Positions 8,380 to 16,571 are shown, numbered from the stretch's first letter. The stretch is 64,000 bases of DNA from Mameliella sp. CS4 (GCF_019392335.1 NZ_JAHXRQ010000016.1:1-64000); one strand, 5' to 3'. Program-made: numbers and translations. Notes: generated from the letters alone by a model not told the origin.

Positions 8380-9311
8380 TCCGCTGCCCCCCGGTTACGT
8401 GTCGCCAGCTCCGGCCAGCCCGGATCGGGCCGCCCCTGCATCACCGCGCGTTGTGCCGGTGTCGGCGGACCGGCGGTCATCCAGCGGTCCATCAGCTCGG
8501 GATTGTCGCGCGGCCAGACCTGCGCCTCGTGCGTGGTCTCGTCGATCTGCTGCAGTTCCGAGGTGAACTCGATCACAAAGCCCGAGGGCGAGACGAAATA
8601 GGCGAAGGGGTTGTTGCCCGGTCCGTGACGGCCCGGCCCCCATGTCGGCACATGCCCCTTCTGCTTCATCCGGCCGATGGCGCGCATGAATTCGTCGATG
8701 GTCGGCAACTCAAAGGCCACGTGATTGACGCTGGCATAATGTGCGCGGACCAGCGCGATCGAATGGTGATCGGTGTTGCAACGCAGGAAAACCATCTGGT
8801 CGGCGGAATAGTCCGAGGTCCGAAAGCCAAGGACCTCTTCGTACCAGGCCTGCACGCCCTCCATGTCCGGTGTGTTCAGGACCACATGGCTGACCTTTTT
8901 CGGCTTGGACCAATCCGGTTCCTCGGCCAGATGCCGCGCCTCGGCGCGAAACCGCAGGCGGCGCATGTCCGGGTCGAGGACCTCGAACCCGTAGCCGCCG
9001 GCCCAGTCGTCGAACTCCGCAGGCGCACTCAGCACCTCTGCCCCCTTGGCCACGCATTGCGCGTGCAGGGCGTCGGTTTGCGCGCGGTCGGGCATGGCGA
9101 AATGCACGTATTCGATGCCAAAGACATCGCCCTCGGTCAGGCCATACAGAAAGGGCTCTGTTCCGGTGCCGCGCAACAGCGCAGTGCCGTCGTCGCTATG
9201 GGCCAGTTTCAGGCCCCACATGTCCTCGTAGAAGGGCAGCGTTTCCGCCAGGCCCGGGCCGCGCATCATGATGCCGCGCAGACTGCCGGTGCGGATCTGG
9301 GTCTCGCTCAT
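8376..9311 (-). CDS. Type I extradiol (VOC-fold) ring-cleavage dioxygenase
   Basis: 311 residues with two tandem vicinal-oxygen-chelate modules. The expected Fe(II) triad falls at the standard spacing in the C-terminal module: His142 (KVSHVVL), His197 (VNHVAF) and Glu248 (GFVIEF). This matches catechol 2,3-dioxygenase and 2,3-dihydroxybiphenyl dioxygenase enzymes. A strong AAGGAGG site precedes ATG 9311, which rules out a longer start. It should cleave a dihydroxylated ring meta to the hydroxyls. The neighbouring alpha/beta hydrolase would fit hydrolysis of the ring-fission product. Confidence 0.92.
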   Translation of the reverse strand: MSETQIRTGSLRGIMMRGPGLAETLPFYEDMWGLKLAHSDDGTALLRGTGTEPFLYGLTEGDVFGIEYVHFAMPDRAQTDALHAQCVAKGAEVLSAPAEFDDWAGGYGFEVLDPDMRRLRFRAEARHLAEEPDWSKPKKVSHVVLNTPDMEGVQAWYEEVLGFRTSDYSADQMVFLRCNTDHHSIALVRAHYASVNHVAFELPTIDEFMRAIGRMKQKGHVPTWGPGRHGPGNNPFAYFVSPSGFVIEFTSELQQIDETTHEAQVWPRDNPELMDRWMTAGPPTPAQRAVMQGRPDPGWPELATRNRGAAE

Positions 9312-9337
9312 CGGGGTTCCTCCTTCGTTGCGGCCTG

Positions 9338-10150
9338 TCAGCCGGCTGTCTCTGTGTGCACGGCCAGCGCGGCGGCGAATGCCGCGGGGGCCTGCAGGTA
9401 AAGCGCGTGCCCCGAGTCGGGCACGATGGTCAGGCGGCCTTGCGCGGCGCGATGCAGCGCGGCAAAGGCGCGGCGGGCGCCGTCGGGCGGCGTGACCACA
9501 TCTTCGGCGCCGACGATCACGTCGGTCGGCACCATCAGGCGTTCGGCATCGTCCAGCAGCCGGCCCGAGGCCAGCATCCGCGCGGCTTGGCCATAGCCGG
9601 GCAGCGTAACCTGCGACATGGCCGCCTGTACCTGGGCGACGAGGCCCGGGTTGTCCTCGGGCGCGTGGACCAAGCGGGCAGCGCGCAGGGCGGCAAACTT
9701 CTCGGCGCCAAGGCGCTGAAGGTCGTCGATCCTTGCCTGTGCGGCGGAACTCAGGTTTCCGCCACGGGGAACGCCGTGGCCCAAAGCGGGCGATGCCAGG
9801 ACAAGGCGGCTGACCCGGTCGCGGTGTGCAGCGGCAAAGGCGGCGCCCATGAGCGTGCCCAGCGAATGCCCCGCCAGCATGATCCGGCGCAGTCCCAGCG
9901 CATCGCAAAAGCTTTCCAGCGCGCGCGCATAGTCGCTGGCCAGCGGCCAGTCGATCTCCAGCGGCGCGGAGCCGCCATAGCCCGGCGCGTTCCAGGCGAT
10001 CACCCGGCGGCCCGCATCGATGTGATCCAAGAGCGGCGTAAAGGAAGCCGCCTGCGATCCGATGCCATGCAACAGGACCAGTGGCTCGCCCTCGCCCGTA
10101 CGTTCGAAATACTCGATCCCGGCGGCGCTGTTTCTTTCCCACCCGGTCAT
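9338..10150 (-). CDS. Alpha/beta hydrolase (meta-cleavage-product hydrolase-like)
   Basis: 270 residues with a complete catalytic triad: nucleophile Ser96 in AGHSLGTL, Asp217 in GAEDVV and His248 in DSGHAL. The oxyanion region is LLHGIGS. There is no signal peptide, so it is cytosolic. Size and motifs match C-C bond hydrolases of meta-cleavage pathways as well as related esterases and lactonases. It sits between an SDR (four-base overlap) and the extradiol dioxygenase, which favours a ring-fission-product hydrolase. An esterase or lactonase role cannot be excluded. Confidence 0.9.
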   Translation of the reverse strand: MTGWERNSAAGIEYFERTGEGEPLVLLHGIGSQAASFTPLLDHIDAGRRVIAWNAPGYGGSAPLEIDWPLASDYARALESFCDALGLRRIMLAGHSLGTLMGAAFAAAHRDRVSRLVLASPALGHGVPRGGNLSSAAQARIDDLQRLGAEKFAALRAARLVHAPEDNPGLVAQVQAAMSQVTLPGYGQAARMLASGRLLDDAERLMVPTDVIVGAEDVVTPPDGARRAFAALHRAAQGRLTIVPDSGHALYLQAPAAFAAALAVHTETAG

Positions 10151-10890
10151 TTGAACACATACCCATTGTTGACGGGCAGCACTTGCCCGGTGAGCGTCAG
10201 CGCCCCTTCGCTCAGCAAAAAGGCCACCACGTCCGTGATCTCTCCCGGCGCCTGCGGCCCGGGGACGGCACGGCCGTCGGAATACTGGCGGTGGCGCGCC
10301 TCGGGGACATAGTCGGTGGACTCGGTGGTCAGGATGCCCGGCGCCACGGCACTGACACCCACCCGGTCCTTGCCCAGTTCGCGCGCCAGCGAGCGGGTCA
10401 TCGACATGACCGCCCCCTTGCTGGCGACGTAGGACATGAGGTTGGGCGCGCCCCAGAGCGCGGTATCCGAGGCGACGTTGACCACCCGGCCCGACCCGGA
10501 CGCGCGCAGCAGCGGCGCGGCGGCGCGGGTCATCAGCCAGGTGCCGCGCACGTTCACACGCTGCACCAGGTCCCAGCTGTCGATTTCGATCTCTTCGAAA
10601 CCGATGCCGCCGATGCCGGTGGCGATGGCACCGTTGTTGACCAGCCCGTGCAGCTTGCCGCCCGTGGCCTCTGCCATCGAACCCGCAAGCGCGGTGATCG
10701 AGGCCGGATCGCCCAGGTCGACAGGCAGGAACTGCGCGCCGACCTCCTTGGCGGTGGCGCGGCCCTCGTCCTCGGCGATGTCCGCCAGGATCAGCTCCGC
10801 GCCGTGGCCCGCGAGGCAGCGGGCGATTTCCGCCCCCAGACCCCGCGCCGCGCCGGTCAGCAGGATATGACGTCCTTGCAGCATCATCAC
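10147..10890 (-). CDS. Short-chain dehydrogenase/reductase
   Basis: 247 residues with the glycine-rich motif TGAARGLG, NNGA, a catalytic Ser in NVASD and an intact YVASK active site. The acidic residue after strand 2 (LILADI) suggests preference for NAD(H). It starts right at the end of the Rieske oxygenase gene with a four-base overlap. A cis-dihydrodiol dehydrogenase that rearomatises the Rieske product is a reasonable role, feeding the extradiol dioxygenase two genes downstream. Oxidation of another alcohol intermediate is the alternative. Confidence 0.92.
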   Translation of the reverse strand: MMMLQGRHILLTGAARGLGAEIARCLAGHGAELILADIAEDEGRATAKEVGAQFLPVDLGDPASITALAGSMAEATGGKLHGLVNNGAIATGIGGIGFEEIEIDSWDLVQRVNVRGTWLMTRAAAPLLRASGSGRVVNVASDTALWGAPNLMSYVASKGAVMSMTRSLARELGKDRVGVSAVAPGILTTESTDYVPEARHRQYSDGRAVPGPQAPGEITDVVAFLLSEGALTLTGQVLPVNNGYVFK

Positions 10891-11933
10891 TCTGCCGCCA
10901 CGCTGTCCTGCTTGAGCTCCGCCTCGACCTGGGCCTTGGCGGCGCGGGTCAGGATCTGGCGGATGCGGCTGACGCCAAGGTCATGCTGGTACAGCATCTC
11001 GCGCTTGCGGGCGTCGTCGGGCATGCCTTCCAACATCACCCGGTCCTGTTCCAGAACGTCCCAATGGGTCTTTTCCATCTTTGCGCGATAGAGGAAGCGC
11101 CAGCTTTCACGCGCCATCCCCTCGACCTCGCGCATACGCCAGAAAAAGACCTTGGTGGTATGCTCGTCCATCGGAGTCACAAAGCCGATGATGCGGAACA
11201 CGCCGCCCGGCCCCGCCGCCGGCGGATAGGGGATTTCGAGGAAACAGAACATGTCGCCCTGGTAGACCTCGAACTCGGTCCAGTCGAAATTCTCGCCGGT
11301 CTGGCCGACGCGTTCGATCCGAAAGCCATTGTCGGTCTTGTCCAGCTTCATCAGGTCCTGCTTGGACCCGTAGGCAAGGGTAAAGCTTTCGGCATGCAGG
11401 TAGCAGCCGTGCATCGGGTCGGCGAGGTTATCCAGCGCGTAGCGATAGTTCGATTCCCAGACCGAGGTGCAGAGGAAGCCGGACCATGCGTCATCGTTCA
11501 TGACGTCGGGCATCACCAGCTCGGGCGCCTCGGGACGGTCGACGGAGGGGACATAAACGAAGACCGCGTCGTTCGCCTCTGTCACCTGGAAAGACTTGAC
11601 CGCCTTGCGGCCCTCAAGCGCGCATTCCGGCATCGCGGGCACCTGGACGACGACGCCGTCGCCGTCCACGACCACGCCGTGATAGCGGCAGGCGACGTGG
11701 CCCTCGTGGACCTCGCCGTAGGACAGCGGCGCGCCGCGGTGCGGGCAGAAATCCTCGATACAGCGCAGCTTGCCCGAACCGTCGCGCCACAGGACGATCT
11801 TGTCGCCCAGCAACTTGGTGCCATAGGGGCGCGAGGCCTTCACCTCGACCGACTTGCAGACCGGGTACCACTGGCCGCGCAGACCTTCGTTCACGCGCTT
11901 TTCGATCAGGGCTTTCTTGTCGATGGCAGTCAT
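10887..11933 (-). CDS. Rieske non-heme iron oxygenase, catalytic subunit
   Basis: 348 residues. The Rieske [2Fe-2S] ligands are Cys63/His65 (CPHRG) and Cys82/His85 (CRYHG). The mononuclear iron ligands are His175, His180 and Asp297 (LEQDR), with the bridging Asp172, all at the spacing of naphthalene-dioxygenase-type enzymes. I start at ATG 11933, preceded by AAGGGAG; codons upstream are not conserved-looking. It resembles the vanillate demethylase / phthalate oxygenase group, which lacks a beta subunit. No plant-type reductase with [2Fe-2S], and no ferredoxin, is in the operon, so FprA plus flavodoxin (1913-3609) are the likely donors. Substrate unknown. Confidence 0.94.
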   Translation of the reverse strand: MTAIDKKALIEKRVNEGLRGQWYPVCKSVEVKASRPYGTKLLGDKIVLWRDGSGKLRCIEDFCPHRGAPLSYGEVHEGHVACRYHGVVVDGDGVVVQVPAMPECALEGRKAVKSFQVTEANDAVFVYVPSVDRPEAPELVMPDVMNDDAWSGFLCTSVWESNYRYALDNLADPMHGCYLHAESFTLAYGSKQDLMKLDKTDNGFRIERVGQTGENFDWTEFEVYQGDMFCFLEIPYPPAAGPGGVFRIIGFVTPMDEHTTKVFFWRMREVEGMARESWRFLYRAKMEKTHWDVLEQDRVMLEGMPDDARKREMLYQHDLGVSRIRQILTRAAKAQVEAELKQDSVAAE

Positions 11934-11964
11934 TGTCTTACTCCCTTGGGAATGCGTCCGCCGC

Positions 11965-12825
11965 TCAGCCGTGGGCCTTGGGCAGGTAGTGGAGAACACG
12001 CTCTTCGATGCGCACGAGGGCCGAGTAGAGCACGAAGCCGATCACGGTCAGCAGGATGATGGCGTTAAAGACCATCGCGGCATTCGCCTGTCCGCCGCCG
12101 TAGGAAATCAGGAAGCCGAGGCCGGTGTTACCACCCACCAGTTCGCCCACGGTCACGCCGATCACGGCCAGGGTGGAGGCGATGCGCAGGCCGGCCATCA
12201 GGTTCGGCACGGTCGAGGGCATCTCGATCTTCCAGAAGATGCCGAAGCGCGACAGGTTGTAGGCACGGGCCAGGTTGATCAGGTCGCGGTCGACGGTGCG
12301 CATGGCCTGCAGCACGTTGACGAGGACCGGAAAGAAGACGATCAGCACCGTCACCAGCAGCTTGGGGATCGAGTTGTAGCCGAACCACATGATGAAGAGC
12401 GGGGCAAAGGCGACCTTCGGCGCGATCTGCAGCGCCAGGATGTAGGGCGACAGCACCTTTTCCCAAAAGGCCGACATGCCCAGAAGGTAGCCCAGGACCG
12501 CGCCCAGCAGGCTGCCGATGGCAAAACCCAGCACGGTATAGAGAGCGGTGGAAACGATATGCGCCCAGAGCCCCTCGAAGGCCCACATGCGCTGGAACTC
12601 GACCAGGCAGTCGCTCAGCGTCGGGATGATGAAGCGGGGCACTTCCAGCGCCGGCGGCAGGATTTCCCAGGCCAGCAGCACAAGCGCGAGCAGTGTCAGG
12701 CTGACGATCGTGGTCATGTGGCGCTGCGCCATGCGGGCTCTCCCGGGTGCGGTTTTCGGTTTGGTCGGGCGGGTCCCTTGGGCCGGGGCTTTTGCCCCGG
12801 CCTGGATTTGCGTTGCGTCGGTCAT
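11965..12825 (-). CDS. ABC transporter permease (SsuC/ThiX-like)
   Basis: 286 residues with a proline-rich cytosolic N-terminus and about six membrane helices (for example IVSLTLLALVLLAWEILPP). The ATPase-contact loop around ARAYNLSRFGIFWKIEMPS is the EAA region. Its start overlaps the substrate-binding-protein stop. With the ATPase and NMT1-like binding protein it forms a complete importer of the nitrate/taurine/thiamine-precursor family, which also serves aromatic carboxylates and sulfonates. In this operon it probably brings in the substrate of the Rieske oxygenase or of the NicC-like hydroxylase. Confidence 0.92.
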   Translation of the reverse strand: MTDATQIQAGAKAPAQGTRPTKPKTAPGRARMAQRHMTTIVSLTLLALVLLAWEILPPALEVPRFIIPTLSDCLVEFQRMWAFEGLWAHIVSTALYTVLGFAIGSLLGAVLGYLLGMSAFWEKVLSPYILALQIAPKVAFAPLFIMWFGYNSIPKLLVTVLIVFFPVLVNVLQAMRTVDRDLINLARAYNLSRFGIFWKIEMPSTVPNLMAGLRIASTLAVIGVTVGELVGGNTGLGFLISYGGGQANAAMVFNAIILLTVIGFVLYSALVRIEERVLHYLPKAHG

Positions 12826-13796
12826 TTCACGAATTCATTGGTGTAGAGGTCTTCGATCGGCACGGCGGTCCGCACGATGCCGCGATCGACATAGAAGGTC
12901 TGGACGGCCTTGATCCGCTCGGGGTCGAAGGTGCCCAGGGGCTGGTTTTCGCCTTCGGGGTAGATCAACTCGGCGTAGGCGCGCATCACGCCCTCGACCA
13001 TCTTTTCCTTGCCGCTGTGCTGCGGGACAAAGCTGACGTAATCCTTGGCGGCCTGCTCGGGGTCCTCCTGGATATCGCGAATGCCCTTCAGGACCGCGTT
13101 CACAAAGCCGCTGACCATCTCGGGGCGTTCCGCGATGGTCTTGTCCGAGGCGATGATGGCCTGCGCCATTGCCGGAAAGACGGCGTCGACCGGCATCTGC
13201 TTCATCTCGACGCCCGCGCCTTCGACGGCGGCGATCCATTCCGGCACGCCGGAAAAGGCGTCGAGGTTGCCGGCGATCGACAGCTGGATGATGCCACCCG
13301 GGCCCACGGCCTGGATGTCGACGTCATTCTTGGTCAGCCCGACCGACGCCAGAACGCCCAGCAGGTTGTAATAGGTGGTGTCCTGGAAAGACAGCACGCC
13401 GATGGACTTGCCCTTGAGATCGGCCGGACCCTCGATGCCGCTGTCCGCGCGCCAGGCCAGTTGGGTCAGGCCGCGCCCCCCCAAGAGCGCCACGCCGCGA
13501 ATGTTCAAACCGTTGGCGCGCACGATGATCGAGGTATCGCCGATGCCGCCGCCGAGGTCCGCATTGCCCAGTGCAACCTGCGTTGCCACGTCGGCGCCGC
13601 CCTTGCCGACCCGGAAGGTCACATCAAGACCGGCCTCTTCGAAGTAGCCCTTGCCCTTGGCAAGCTGGAAGGGCGCGAAGGCCGGCAGGAAATCCGGCGC
13701 CGGGAACAGGTAGGTCACCTGCTCTGCCGCGCTTGCGAAGGTGGCCGAAACGGCCAATGCGGCGGCGGCGATCGTGTTGATGAAGGTGTGTTTCAT
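12822..13796 (-). CDS. ABC transporter substrate-binding protein (NMT1/THI5-like)
   Basis: 324 residues. A classical Sec signal peptide ends near ATFASAAEQ (about residue 24). The mature part has the NMT1/SsuA fold, with FQLAKGKGYFEEAGLDVTF and LGNADLGGGIGD as recognisable segments. It is periplasmic and should deliver the ligand to the permease at 11965-12825. The ligand cannot be told from sequence; neighbours suggest an aromatic or heteroaromatic acid. It lies 19 bases after the ATPase gene. Confidence 0.92.
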   Translation of the reverse strand: MKHTFINTIAAAALAVSATFASAAEQVTYLFPAPDFLPAFAPFQLAKGKGYFEEAGLDVTFRVGKGGADVATQVALGNADLGGGIGDTSIIVRANGLNIRGVALLGGRGLTQLAWRADSGIEGPADLKGKSIGVLSFQDTTYYNLLGVLASVGLTKNDVDIQAVGPGGIIQLSIAGNLDAFSGVPEWIAAVEGAGVEMKQMPVDAVFPAMAQAIIASDKTIAERPEMVSGFVNAVLKGIRDIQEDPEQAAKDYVSFVPQHSGKEKMVEGVMRAYAELIYPEGENQPLGTFDPERIKAVQTFYVDRGIVRTAVPIEDLYTNEFVK

Positions 13797-13815
13797 GTCT
13801 TTTGACTCCCTGCAG

Positions 13816-14586
13816 TCAGGCTGCTTTTTCTTCGAGCTTCAGTAGTTTGAAGAGCTGCGCGGCATAGTCGGCCACTTCGGGCAGCGTGCGCCGCTTGATC
13901 GGTTCGTCGCGGTGCGGCAGATCCACCTTGATATCGGCGATCACCGTGCCGGGACGTTCGCTGAGGACCAGGATACGATCCGACATCAGCACCGCTTCGG
14001 CCAGGTCATGGGTGATCAGCAGCGTGGTCTTGCCCGCCTCCGCAATGGTCTTGGCAAAGGAGTTCTGCAACAGCAGCTTGGTCTGCGCGTCGAGCGCCGA
14101 AAACGGCTCGTCCAGCAGGATGATCTCGGGGTCGATGGCGAGGGTGCGGGCCAGCGCCGCGCGCTGCCGCATGCCGCCCGACAGTTGATAGGGATATTGC
14201 TGGTCAAAACCTTCGAGGTGGCAGTGCTTGAGCTCTTTCATGGCGCGCTCGCGGCGCGCGTCCTTGCCGACGCCGCGCGATTCCAGCCCGAATTCGATGT
14301 TCGAGATGATATTGCGCCAGGGCAGCAGCAGGTCCTTCTGCAGCATGAAGCCGACATGCGTGTTGGGACCGGTGACAGGCTCGTCGCTGACCAGCACCTC
14401 GCCCTCGGTGGGCTGGTAGAGGCCGGCGGTCATCGACAGGATGGTGGACTTGCCGCACCCCGATGGACCGACGGCCGAGACGAATTCACCCTCTTCGACG
14501 CGAAAGTTCACGTCCTGGACGGCGGTCAGTTCCTCGCCGGCGTTGGTCGGGAAGCGTTTGCTGACGGACCGGAACTCAAGCGCCAT
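13816..14586 (-). CDS. ABC transporter ATP-binding protein (SsuB/TauB-like)
   Basis: 256 residues with Walker A GPSGCGKS, a Q-loop in FMLQKD, the signature LSGGMRQRAALARTLA, Walker B IILLDEPFSALD and the switch histidine in LLITHD. The start overlaps the end of the small HTH-like gene by 11 bases, so the two are translationally coupled. It powers the importer formed with 11965-13796. Confidence 0.95.
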   Translation of the reverse strand: MALEFRSVSKRFPTNAGEELTAVQDVNFRVEEGEFVSAVGPSGCGKSTILSMTAGLYQPTEGEVLVSDEPVTGPNTHVGFMLQKDLLLPWRNIISNIEFGLESRGVGKDARRERAMKELKHCHLEGFDQQYPYQLSGGMRQRAALARTLAIDPEIILLDEPFSALDAQTKLLLQNSFAKTIAEAGKTTLLITHDLAEAVLMSDRILVLSERPGTVIADIKVDLPHRDEPIKRRTLPEVADYAAQLFKLLKLEEKAA

Positions 14587-14887
14587 AACCCTGCGCCTCG
14601 TATGCTGCGTCCAGATCGGCGTTGATCGCTTTCAGCTCTTCGCCCAGCAGCGCCTCGGTCCAGTCGGTGCGCCCCGACTTGGGGGCCGTCACCCCCTGCT
14701 CGGCAAGCGCCGCGGCGACCTTGGCGAAGTCGTGCTCACCGGTGCCGTAGATTTTCATCAGGGCCTCGGCCAGAGCCATTTCCGCCGGTTCCAGGTCACG
14801 CCCGCGGCACTGGTTCGCCAATGCCGGGCGGCTGGTGTCCTGTGCGCGCTCCGTGAGCCTGTCCTTGAAAGCGTCATGTCCACTCAT
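14576..14887 (-). CDS. Small recombinase-like helix-turn-helix protein, first gene of the operon
   Basis: 103 residues when started at ATG 14887, which has GGGAG eight bases upstream. The middle part (ALAEALMKIYGTGEHDFAKV, then AAALAEQGVTAPKSGRTDWT) resembles the recombinase-like HTH domain of short proteins often encoded beside Rieske oxygenases. There is no catalytic recombinase domain and no signal peptide. It is the first cistron after the TGTTCA operator and overlaps the ABC ATPase gene. It may be a minor regulator or a protein-protein adaptor. The function is not known to me. Confidence 0.75.
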   Translation of the reverse strand: MSGHDAFKDRLTERAQDTSRPALANQCRGRDLEPAEMALAEALMKIYGTGEHDFAKVAAALAEQGVTAPKSGRTDWTEALLGEELKAINADLDAAYEAQGYGA

Positions 14888-14942
14888 GTGCCGGTCTCCC
14901 TTATCCATCGTGGTTTTGTCTTCGCGTCGCGTCTTTGCGATG

Positions 14943-14975
14943 TGTTCAAATATAAACGTCTTGTTCAAATATAGA
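14943..14975 (+). promoter_or_regulatory. TGTTCA direct-repeat operator of the 15-gene operon
   Basis: TGTTCA occurs at 14943-14948 and again at 14962-14967, exactly 19 bases apart, each followed by an A/T-rich AATATA. It lies 56 bases upstream of the first start codon (14887). A reversed copy sits at 15077-15101 and a related site is at the IclR gene (415-449). This is the probable IclR control site for the operon. Confidence 0.6.
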
Positions 14976-15049
14976 CTGCCTGACCACGCCTCCTTCTGTC
15001 AACGAATTTTCGTCCGGCACTGTCCGCTGAGTGGCCCGCATTGACAGAG

Positions 15050-15064
15050 GCCTGAAGCTCAGGC
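15050..15064. promoter_or_regulatory. Perfect inverted repeat midway between the two operators
   Basis: GCCTGA-AGC-TCAGGC is a perfect six-base inverted repeat in the divergent intergenic region, 12 bases from the operator at 15077. It may be a binding site for a second dimeric regulator, or part of the 5' leader of the monooxygenase mRNA. Confidence 0.3.
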
Positions 15065-15076
15065 ACTGATTAAATC

Positions 15077-15101
15077 TGAACAAGATGTTATTTTATGAAC
15101 A
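15077..15101 (-). promoter_or_regulatory. TGTTCA direct-repeat operator of the NicC-like gene
   Basis: Read on the minus strand, this site has TGTTCA at 15101-15096 and at 15082-15077, again 19 bases apart. Aligned with 14943-14968 it matches at 20 of 26 positions, including a shared TCTTGTTCA end. It ends 23 bases before the monooxygenase start, so one regulator could control both divergent transcripts. Confidence 0.6.
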
Positions 15102-15124
15102 CTTGCGGAGAGGGGAGACACCTT

Positions 15125-16273
15125 ATGAATGCCTTGAAAATTGCCATTGCCGGCGGGGGTGTAGGCGGAATGGCGGCGGCCATCGCGCTGCAGTCGCAGG
15201 GCCACGAGGTCGCGATCTACGAGCAGACATCGGCCTTTGGGCGAATCGGTGCGGACGTGAACCTGACGCCGAATGCCGTTCATGCGCTGGACGGGCTGGG
15301 CGCGGGAATCGGAGAGCGGCTGCGCCAAACCGCCGCCCGTCCGGAGTTCCGCATCAGCCGGATGTGGGACGATGGCCGCGAGACCTCGCGCCTGCCGATG
15401 AGCGCGGCGGCAGAGGAAAAATACGGCGCGCCGCAGCTGACCATCCACCGTGCGGACCTGTTGAGCGCGCTGCAGGACGCGCTGGCCCCCGGCACCATCC
15501 GCTTTGGCGCGCCGGTCGCTGGGCTGGAGCAGGACGCAGAGGGCGCCACCCTGCTGCTGAAGGACGGCAGCCGCCACGCGGCGGACGTGCTGATCGGTGG
15601 TGACGGCATTCATTCCGCCCTGCGCACCGCGATGTTCGGCCCGGATGCGCCGCGCTTTACCGGGCTGGTGTCCTGGCGCGCCGTTGTCCCGCGCAGCGCT
15701 GTGGCCGATCTGCCCAACCTCGACAGCTTCACCAAGTGGTGGGGGCCGGATCCCGAACGCCAGATCGTCACCTTCCCGCTGACCGGCGGCGAGGAGATCT
15801 TTGTCTTTGCCACCACGCCGCAAACCGACTGGAGCGAGGAAGGCTGGACCCTGCCCGGCGACATCGCCGACCTGCGCGCCGCCTACGCCGATTTCCACCC
15901 CGAGGCCCGCGCCCTTCTGGCGGCCTGCACCGAGGTCACGCGGTCAGCCCTGCATGTGCGCGAACCGATGCCACGCTGGTCACAGGGCCATGCCGCCCTT
16001 CTGGGCGACGCGGCGCACCCGATGGTACCCTTCATGGCCCAGGGCGCCTGCATGGCGATCGAAGACGCGGTCGTTCTGGCCCGGGCGCTTTGCGACGGGC
16101 CGGAAACGGTGCCCGAGGCGCTGAAGGCCTACGAGGACGCCCGCCGGGACCGCACGGCGGCGATCCAGCGCGGCTCGCTGGCGAACGAATGGCTCAAGGA
16201 AGGTGGGAACGCAGACTGGGTCTATGGCTACCACGCCTGGACCGCACCGCTGGGAGAACCGGCGCCGGTGTGA
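15125..16273 (+). CDS. FAD-dependent aromatic hydroxylase, similar to 6-hydroxynicotinate 3-monooxygenase (NicC)
   Basis: 382 residues of the single-component group A flavoprotein monooxygenases. The FAD motif is GGGVGG near residue 12. The DG motif (IGGDGIHSALR) and the GD motif (LLGDAAHPM, then AQGACMAIEDA) are present. The middle KWWGPDPERQ and the terminal WVYGY resemble, as I remember them, NicC and salicylate hydroxylase more than 3-hydroxybenzoate 6-hydroxylase. NicC hydroxylates the pyridine ring with loss of the carboxylate. The start at 15125 has a GGGAGA site. It is divergent from the Rieske operon and shares its operator, so it probably belongs to the same pathway. The substrate is inference. 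Confidence 0.88.
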   Translation: MNALKIAIAGGGVGGMAAAIALQSQGHEVAIYEQTSAFGRIGADVNLTPNAVHALDGLGAGIGERLRQTAARPEFRISRMWDDGRETSRLPMSAAAEEKYGAPQLTIHRADLLSALQDALAPGTIRFGAPVAGLEQDAEGATLLLKDGSRHAADVLIGGDGIHSALRTAMFGPDAPRFTGLVSWRAVVPRSAVADLPNLDSFTKWWGPDPERQIVTFPLTGGEEIFVFATTPQTDWSEEGWTLPGDIADLRAAYADFHPEARALLAACTEVTRSALHVREPMPRWSQGHAALLGDAAHPMVPFMAQGACMAIEDAVVLARALCDGPETVPEALKAYEDARRDRTAAIQRGSLANEWLKEGGNADWVYGYHAWTAPLGEPAPV

Positions 16274-16293
16274 CGAGCGGCGTGACGCGAAAT

Positions 16294-16325
16294 CAACAGG
16301 GGTGCTGATGTCAGCGCCCCTGTTG
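16294..16325 (+). terminator. Strong hairpin after the monooxygenase gene
   Basis: A 14-base-pair stem, counting one G-T pair, runs from CAACAGGGG (16294-16302) to CCCCTGTTG (16317-16325) with an inner GCTG/CAGC and a four-base loop. It begins 21 bases after the stop. No U-tract follows, so it may be Rho-assisted or protect the 3' end. Confidence 0.6.
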
Positions 16326-16571
16326 CGACAATCCTGGCAAATGGTCTGACGGGGACCAGTCTACAGCCGCGACTTTCGAGCCGACGTGGACGCAGTTGTT
16401 GCATCGCGAATGGCAGAGAGGCGGGATGAAGCTGACTTTTGCTACAAACACAACACCAGACACTTCCGAGATCGACCATGCGCGAGGAGCGGGCTTTGCT
16501 AAGGTAGCCGCTTTCAGAGCAAAGGCGCCCCAAGAGGACCTTAGTCACTCACTTGAACGCCTCGGCGGCAC

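Noticed and set aside
9312..10166. Long upstream extension of the extradiol dioxygenase frame
   Set aside because: AAGGAGG at the ATG at 9311 fixes the start, and the extension overlaps the alpha/beta hydrolase gene in another frame.
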